Of a stretch of DNA of 64,000 nucleotides, positions 57,519-64,000 are shown in pieces (the first letter of the stretch is position 1; each line of letters opens with the position of its first letter). Under the pieces are notes generated by a model. The model had not been told where the DNA came from, ran no database searches, and saw only the letters and a list, made by a program, of their open reading frames with translations. The position numbers and the translations under genes are program-made. The stretch is taken from assembly GCA_030248225.1 (NCBI GenBank), contig JASANE010003705.1, positions 19,989 to 83,988 of the forward strand, in the 5' to 3' direction. The DNA is from Trileptium ribeirensis (lineage: Eukaryota; Nematoda; Enoplea; Enoplida; Thoracostomopsidae).

Positions 57519-57722
57519 AGTACGAATTCCATTTTGAAGCTATGGAGTGTTGCTAAATTGTCATTACCTGATCGTAAATATAGAATTTGAACCACCAGAT
57601 ATTGTTTTAAAATTCAAAGAAATATTCCATGAAATTTCAAAGATATGTAATTCTTTGAAAATGGGTTTTTGAAATTTCAAAAAGTGTTCTTTGAATTTTA
57701 AAAGAATATCTGGGCGTGCAAA

Positions 57723-57965
57723 AGTAGGCGCCAAAGCATAATGCATACGATGCCGTTCTCGATATACCAAAAGCGTAAGCCTTAGTCGTAGCCTGCGCTG
57801 AAAATAGATTTCTTTGAATTTTAAAAGAATATCTGTTGGTGCAAAATTCAAAGAAATTTTTTTTTAAATTTCACAAAATCTACTTTCAGCGTATGCTACG
57901 ACTAAGGCTTATGCTTTTAGTATATCGAGAACGGCATAGCATGTATTATACTTTGGCACCTAACG
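57723..57965. repeat. ~90-bp arm inverted repeat (hairpin/MITE)
   Basis: Arms at about 57723-57812 and 57877-57965 are reverse complements with roughly 90% identity: 'gccaaag.ataat', 'tgccgttctcgatata', 'aagccttagtcgtagc' in one arm and their complements in the other. The ~65-bp loop and left flank repeat 'tttgaattttaaaagaatatctg'-type words. No coding capacity. Confidence 0.85.
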
Positions 57966-58861
57966 TTGACATGGGCCGTAAATCTTTACGTATGGGCTAG
58001 CAATGAATAAAATTAAATTTCCAATTTGTTCAGTAAAAGCGGGTGTTGATTCCACATCATGTATAGGATAGTTAGCTTATCCTAATTCTTAACCATCTTT
58101 GGGTGTAATTTGTATTGACTAATATATTTGATAATCAGTAAAGTTTGTTCCTTATGTTTTGTTGCTGTGATGACTATGAGATTGCTAGGCAGTCAGTGCG
58201 TGGGAGGCCTCTTTTTTGTTTGCAGTTATAACGTTTGTACTGCATGTAACCACAGTACATAATGCATCACTTACCTTAAGATGTGTGCACCTAGGTTGAA
58301 TTCTGTCACAGTGCTAAGTCCGGCTCGTGATAAAACGGCACAGCTACAACAGGCCCTTCATAAATACAAAGCTAAGCTGTGGTAGTGTGTTTCTACGAGC
58401 CGGGAGCGGCTATGTCTCAAGGTTTGATAGCCGGGACTGACTACGGGAGAAATATTTATTACATTCAGTTTAGCAGGTTGCGTTACATTGAACATATTTA
58501 GCTCTAGGCCCAAAAAGGCTAGCTTCGTAGTACTTAAAGTAGCAAGCATAAATGCAGGTAATGTAATTACATAAATATCGTTATTTTCAAAATTTTTGTT
58601 TAAGCGGCTTTTACAAGAACAACTAGTAGCTATATAAAACACGCTCTTCTAAACATGAAAATTATGATATTGCGGCTGGAAGGATCTTTTAGAGTGTATG
58701 CCCATAAGTATCACCAATCTCCATTTTTTCATTGTGTATTTCTGGCTTTTATAGCCTATTCCAGCCCGTGTGACAATGTATCAGCATAGCCTTACTTTTG
58801 CTAATATATTTGTAGGGACTGGCTCGGCCCAAACAATGTCACACTGGCTAATCGCGGCTAG
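57966..58861. other. Gene-free stretch
   Basis: Nothing recognised; the minus-strand frame at 58358-58642 has no domain. Confidence 0.5.
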
Positions 58862-60300
58862 CCAAGCATGGCTTTCGAGCCGCGGCAGACTGACAAAACC
58901 GCACCCATCTTACGGTAAATGATGCATAATGTTGAATTTGTCAAAATTTTCAATATTTTCTGCTTTTTTTAAAGACTTTATTTATGTTGATTACCGGAAA
59001 TCTGAACCACATAGACGGGCTTTACGCTATAACGTTTCAAAAAATAGCCTCCGATATAGGCTTTGTGTGTGTCTCATAAAGGCGCTCAGTTTCTTCAAAC
59101 CCATTAACTGCCCATGACTTACCTGGTACGTCACTTCATCGTTACTCAGCTGATGAAGACGTACTAGGTAGGTCATGTTGTATAAGTTTATTAACGTAAT
59201 TCAACAATCTGTATCGATGCGGAAATGGTACAAGCATGGCTTTCGAGCCGCGGCAGACCGCTCAGTTTCTTCAAACCCATTAACTGCCCATGACTTACCT
59301 GGTACGTCACTTCATCGTTACTCAGCTGATGAAGACGTACTAGGTAGGTCATGTTGTATAAGTTTATTAACGTAATTCAACAATCTGTATCGATGCGGAA
59401 ATGGTCCAAGCATGGCTTTCGAGCCGCGGCAGACTGTGACAAAACCGCACCCATCTTACGGTAAATGATGCATAATGTTGAATTTGTCAAAATTTTCAAT
59501 ATTTTCTGCTTTTTTTAAAGACTTTATTTATGTTGATTACCGGAAATCTGAACCACATAGGCGGGCTTTACGCTATAACGTTTCAAAAAATAGCCTCCGA
59601 TATAGGCTTTGTGTGTGTCTCATAAAGGCGCTCAGTTTCTTCAAACCCATTAACTGCCCATGACTTACCTGGTACGTCACTTCATCGTTACTCAGCTGAT
59701 GAAGACGTACTAGGTAGGTCACGTTGTATAAGTTTATTAACGTAATTCAACAATCTGTATCGATGCGGAAATGGTCACAAAAACAGGGCATCTGTTCACC
59801 ACCTTTTCTGGTTTTATCAAAACAGCTTGCACTTTCTTTTAAAACCCCAAAAAATTTCAAATATTATGCCAAGGTAGTCTGTACGCCACTTCATCGTTAC
59901 TCAGCTGATGCAGACGTACTATGTACGTCATGTTGTATAAGTTTATTAACGTAATTTAACAATCTGTATCGATACGGAAATGGTCACAAAAACGGCATCT
60001 ATTCACCACCTTTTCTGGTTTTATCAAGACAGCTTGCACTCGCTTTTAAAACCACAAAAAATTTCAAATATTGTGCGAAGGTAGTTTGTACGTCACTTCA
60101 TCGTTACTCAGCTGATGAAGGCGTACTAGGTACGTCATGTTGTATAAGTTTATTAACGTAATTTAACAATCTGTATCGATGCGGAAATGGTCACAAAAAC
60201 AGGGCATCTATTCACCACCTTTTCTGGTTTTATCAAGACAGCTTGCACTCGCTTTTAAAACCCCAAAAAATTTGAAATATTATGCGAAGGTAGTTTTAGT
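58862..60300 (+). repeat. Higher-order tandem array with hairpin core
   Basis: A ~105-bp core recurs five times (hairpins at 59127-59163, 59303-59339, 59673-59709, 59882-59918, 60089-60125). Each hairpin pairs TACGTC(ac)TTCATC with GATGAAGACGTA around an 11-base loop. Cores are joined by two kinds of linker: a long one starting 'caagcatggctttcgagccgc' (units about 370 bp, with a 180-bp short form between) and a ~100-bp one starting 'cacaaaaac(agg)gcatct' (units ~207 bp). Frames of 62-76 codons inside it repeat with the array and are not genes. Confidence 0.85.
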
Positions 60301-60400
60301 AGTCACCACACAGTGTTCATCCTAATATTACACTGCAAACGAAACACTTTGAATAAAGCAGTGTTATTAGATAAAAATTATTTGAAGAAATGTATTTATT

Positions 60401-60945
60401 TCACACGCTGTGATATTCAACAAAGCAATTCTCAAAGCACAGTCCGGGCTGGCTGATCTGGGCATTTTGGACAATAATATCTCGTTTCTTTTCGAAAACC
60501 TTTGGAATAACACTGTCTGCAGCGCTTCTGTGCTTTCTTTTTCTTTTCGGTGGCTGCAATTTTTTGCGGCACGTGCATGTCAGCGCCTGGTTGCTCTTAA
60601 TGTCCAGGAAGCGGCTGATTGATAGATGTACGCTTTCGTTGTGGATCATACTCAGACGGAAAGCGAAATGAATAGCCATACAATTCTGTCAACACGTTTT
60701 GTCGAAAATCCTTCAGACTTATCGACTTATAGGTATGATTTACATTGCCAAACCAATATTTGTAAAGAATCCACGCAGTTCACACTGAGGCATCCAAAAT
60801 ATGGTAGAATAATTTCATGTAGCACCTTCGCGATTTCCTCGCACAGCAGTCATAAGATACAAACTGGTCGCGTTTATCAACACCACATAGGTGTGCAGTG
60901 TAGTCTTTCACACACAATGGTTTGTCAACTTCTCGCCCTTTTTTA
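60401..60945 (-). pseudogene. piggyBac transposase C-terminal remnant
   Basis: Reading leftwards from about 60942: KGREVDKPLCVKDYTAHLCG, then VDKRDQFVSYDC, the conserved 'v.dYN..MgGVD..Dq....y' block; KSRRCYMKLFYHILDA; a frameshift; and the C-terminal Zn-binding domain KRCRQCYSKGFRKETRYYCP, then a second shift and GLCFENCFVEYHSV to the stop near 60401. The upstream catalytic domain is missing, so this is a 5'-truncated, frameshifted fragment of a PGBD-like transposase. Confidence 0.85.
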
Positions 60946-62000
60946 TTGCGTTACAGGCTATATAGGATTTACTGCACTACAGAGCACATTAAAGGAAAAT
61001 TTTAGAAAACGGGTTTGAATTAATATTTATTTAAAGACGAACCAGAATCCCGAAACGCATTCTTTGGTGAATACCTTAGGCACGTACATTTCGTCATTAT
61101 TCCATCTCCCGTCATATTTCAAATTTCAACTTATATTATTGTTTTATTTAATCTATAACCTAAAAAAACATATATTTATACTGCTTAATAAATCCATTCA
61201 AGGTAGGATCTACGCGACTTGCTGAGTGCTTGCGATGGTTTCGTTTATGCATGCTCGAGGTCCAAAGTCCTAGGGGGTAACCGGTTCCTCTGGGCGGGGG
61301 GTCTGCCTTCGGTCTCCTTGCAGGGGATGTGTCGTGACACGGTTGCCGGGGTGCGCTTTCTTTGACTCCTATGCGTCTGACGCCAGTGAGGAGGGCAGGG
61401 TAGCTGGTTAGCCGACTTGTCAAAGGGTGTTGTCGCTACGTGCCGAAGGGAGGGGTGTGCGGCGCCTCAGAAGGTAACTCCCTACGCCCCTCTGAGCATG
61501 TATGATTTTGTAGTAGTGTGCGACAACGTGTGTTAACTATTGTGTACCTGCAGTGGTACTATATACGCGAGTATGAGCAATAATTTTTGATTTTATGTTT
61601 CGGCTGGCACTTCTTAATATCCGAAATAATTCTAGATGTTACCAAGATCAGCGACGCTGCGAATTTTATGAACCGTGTCGAGCACGGCTTGGTGTGGCTT
61701 TTCTGGTGGCTTGCTAGGCTCGGTTCGGCTCTCAGGCTTCTAATAAATTTTTTTGCGATATTTTAGTATTACACACATGTAATACACTACCAGTCAAAGG
61801 AACTATGTACAGATGTACTAACAGCTGTTCTTGCTTTTTGCATGCTGTTGTACTACACAACAAGCTATAATCAAATTTATTGTTTTTGAAAATTTCAGAG
61901 CCAACGCCCGTTTTTTCAGCTAATCTATGCTTGGCTCTTCCAGATAGAGCTCATACTGGGCTTTTCAGACTGTAAAGCCGAGCCTGGAGCACAAACTTCT
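60946..62000. other. Gene-free stretch with GC-rich patch
   Basis: 61200-61500 is markedly G/C-rich compared with its surroundings ('gggggtaaccggttcctctgg', 'gcctcagaaggtaactccctacgccc'), with a partial echo near 50275-50330. No RNA gene or ORF that I can support. Confidence 0.5.
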
Positions 62001-62095
62001 CAACTGATATATTGCGTTTTTATTTATCTGTAACTATCTGATTCTAAATGTCTTAGCTGTTTGCTAACATTGGTTAGCACTACCATGTGAAAAGT
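62001..62095 (+). repeat. Direct repeat pair, left member
   Basis: About 90 bp (from 'caactgatatattg' through 'cagctgtttgctaacattgg' to 'cactaccat') recurs at 63631-63718 with roughly 90% identity. 1.5 kb separates the two. Confidence 0.7.
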
Positions 62096-62168
62096 ACGAA
62101 GGTGGAAAATATGTAGATCAAAGGTGAAATGCTAACATATGAGTCTTGTGCATGAAAAATGATATAAG

Positions 62169-62324
62169 TTAGTAACTACGTGCACGTCCCGATGGAGTTG
62201 GCGTTGTGTTATGATCCCGTGCTTGATGCGAGCCAGTGTAACCATGAAATCCAGCGGAGTCAGGAACCACATTTACATTGGCAGCAACTCGTTTGTCCAT
62301 ACGACAATCTTCCGATTCAGACAT
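62169..62324 (-). CDS. Small minus-strand ORF, possible first exon
   Basis: 51 residues from ATG 62324 to TAA 62169, beginning MSESEDCRMDKRVAANVNVV and then Gly/His/Thr/Pro-rich. Composition is protein-like (unlike the AT-rich spacers) and a weak GT donor occurs near the end (GTAGTT), so it may be a first exon continuing to the left. Family unknown. Confidence 0.3.
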   Translation of the reverse strand: MSESEDCRMDKRVAANVNVVPDSAGFHGYTGSHQARDHNTTPTPSGRARSY

Positions 62325-63547
62325 TATAATACCAAACCAAAACTAAGCTAAAGTCTGAGACTTGTGAGCACACACGTATAATAGGCTCAGCAAGATGAAA
62401 ATGTGACACCCGATCAAATTTAGTCTGGTACACTAAAAGATTCATTTGACTATAATCGTACTAATAGCACAAAACCAAAATGAAATTATACATATTAGGG
62501 CAAAAGTTTGGGCCAAAATCTAATATTATAAGTAAAAACCGTATAAGTAAAAACCAAAACAGTCTAGTAAGTCAGGCCCGGTCACGATAATTTATTTGCT
62601 AATTGGCTTAATATATAGTATGGTCCACGATTGGATAATCAGCACCCCGAATACCGTGCAAAATTTATTTATGTACAAGATGATTAGGAAAATCTAATTA
62701 ACATTAAATGTGAGAAAATCTACCATGGCAACGACCATTGACGAAGGTTAGAACAGTACTTTGAGATAATTATAACAAAACGGTATTCCAGAATAGTCCA
62801 ACGCCTAAGAAGCCGCATCCGATAGATCAGTTAAAGCCACGGGTCTTTTTTTTCCGATCACCCTCCGCCCTTCAAATGAAAACGATTAAAAACAACGAAA
62901 CCGTAACATACTAACAACAAACTAACAACTAATACAATTTAAGTAAATTTTCAGTTGTGGATGAAAGTTTAGTCAGACAGCACTTTAACCAAAAGTATCG
63001 TAACATCCACAACAGATCATTCGAAACCGATAAGTAGATGTTTGCCGTTGGTCTAGACTCTATAGTTGCATTTTTAATATCAAAATGTCAAAACTGCAGA
63101 CAGTTAAATCAATGTAATCGCCAATATGCGAACAACTAAAATTAGAAGAAGTAATAAGAACGATTAGTGTTTAGCGGACTTGAAAACTTCCATTAAGTAA
63201 CATTTAGATACTACAAAAAGTATCGTGGGCTGTAGTTTTTAAGCAAGCAAATTCTATAAAAAACTTTCTAAAAGGTAAACATACGCTAAGTTAGCATAGT
63301 GAGTACATACATCCCAAGGCTTTGAGCAAAAGTAATATTTTATTGACAATATATAAAATTGACTCGTTAAACTACCCAAATCGTAGGTAACATCCACTAC
63401 GCTCAGGTATCATGAAGCAAGGGCAGAAAATGATAGCGGGAATTTAATTTATCATATTTCGTTGGATACCATCCACTTCCAATTTAAGAGATGAGTTAAA
63501 CAATTTCGAAACAATGTTTATATCGATACGCATTTTACGACACTTAC

Positions 63548-63629
63548 CCAAATATTTAATAATTTGTGCACGAGCTGGTTTTTGATGTGGTTCAAAATGT
63601 AAACAACGGAGAGGGACAGTAGCGGGCAT
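63548..63629 (-). CDS. Possible first coding exon with GTAAGT donor
   Basis: From ATG 63629 the frame reads MPATVPLRCLHFEPHQKPAR and AQIIKYL, then reaches TTGG followed by a consensus GTAAGTG donor at 63547. Without splicing the frame ends at 63444. No family recognised; could be a host gene transcribed to the left. Confidence 0.3.
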
Positions 63630-63630
63630 T

Positions 63631-63718
63631 CAACTGATATATTGTGTTGTGATTTATCAGTAACTATCTGATTCTAAATGTCGTAGCTATTTGCTAACAT
63701 TGGTTGCCACTACCATAT
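63631..63718 (+). repeat. Direct repeat pair, right member
   Basis: Partner of 62001-62095. The spacing and small size do not match an LTR element; possibly two copies of a short interspersed repeat. Confidence 0.7.
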
Positions 63719-64000
63719 AACCAAAGCTTTATCACTATTTTACCCTAATTTAATGTCGAATCTGAAGTGTACCCGTAATCTTGCTAAAAGAAGGATACAA
63801 GGTAACAATGCTACGATGTATCATGCGTACGTTTATTCTTGTAAAATTTCGTAACAACGTTTCAAAGGTTTAAGACGTTAATGTTCACTAGATGTTTCGA
63901 AATACGTCAAACACGGATTTCAAAAAATGTTATATGTCGCTACCGTTGTACAAAATAGTTTTGTGTACATAAGACACAATTACTATTGTCGCTACCATTT

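Noticed and set aside
58929..59954. Repeated 62-76-codon frames
   Set aside because: They recur with the tandem array and have no domain.

Overview
The window is AT-rich eukaryotic DNA dominated by transposable elements. One host gene can be read with confidence: an intron-containing R-SNARE (synaptobrevin/VAMP family, two exons between 51095 and 54347). A tRNA-derived SINE, a CR1/Jockey-type LINE, hAT and piggyBac remnants and a Polinton/Maverick point to a metazoan, most likely an invertebrate. The sequence alone does not allow a finer placement.

Left third (1-23100). A LINE with both ORFs lies on the minus strand (about 700-4421). It is followed by a dispersed 430-bp repeat (also at 20845-21430 and 40262-40698), a degenerate ~180-bp satellite (5015-5790), and a striking cluster of the palindrome GTTCGCGAAC (6037-7211). 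Next come a fold-back repeat (7307-8160), copies of a non-autonomous hAT element, a pair of 1.25-kb direct repeats (10979-14033), a 355-bp dimer and a near-identical 497-bp tandem duplication.

Centre (23163-39386). This is a decayed Polinton/Maverick (adintovirus-like) element. In order on the plus strand it holds: Zn-finger/protein-primed DNA polymerase B; retrovirus-type integrase with chromodomain; Zn-finger/packaging ATPase; a small basic protein; a decayed small structural protein; a NADAR-domain protein; a TATA-binding-protein-like protein with an intact reading frame; penton-like and hexon-like capsid proteins with a tiny Arg/Lys-rich protein between them; and several unassigned ORFs, one a probable glycosylated membrane protein. 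Two further broken genes lie on the minus strand at the right end. Most genes carry frameshifts or stops. Two ~1.1-kb hAT elements with perfect 8-bp target duplications interrupt polB and the integrase, and a third sits near the right end. The NADAR plus TBP-like pair is the most unusual content of the window.

Right third (39400-64000). Here are two hAT transposase remnants (ZMYM1/DUF4371-like), a tRNA-derived SINE, the R-SNARE gene with its polyadenylation signal, a 240-bp hairpin-forming inverted repeat, a 1.4-kb higher-order tandem array built around a hairpin core, and a piggyBac C-terminal remnant on the minus strand. Two possible small minus-strand first exons lie near the right edge. 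Long stretches between these show no recognisable gene.
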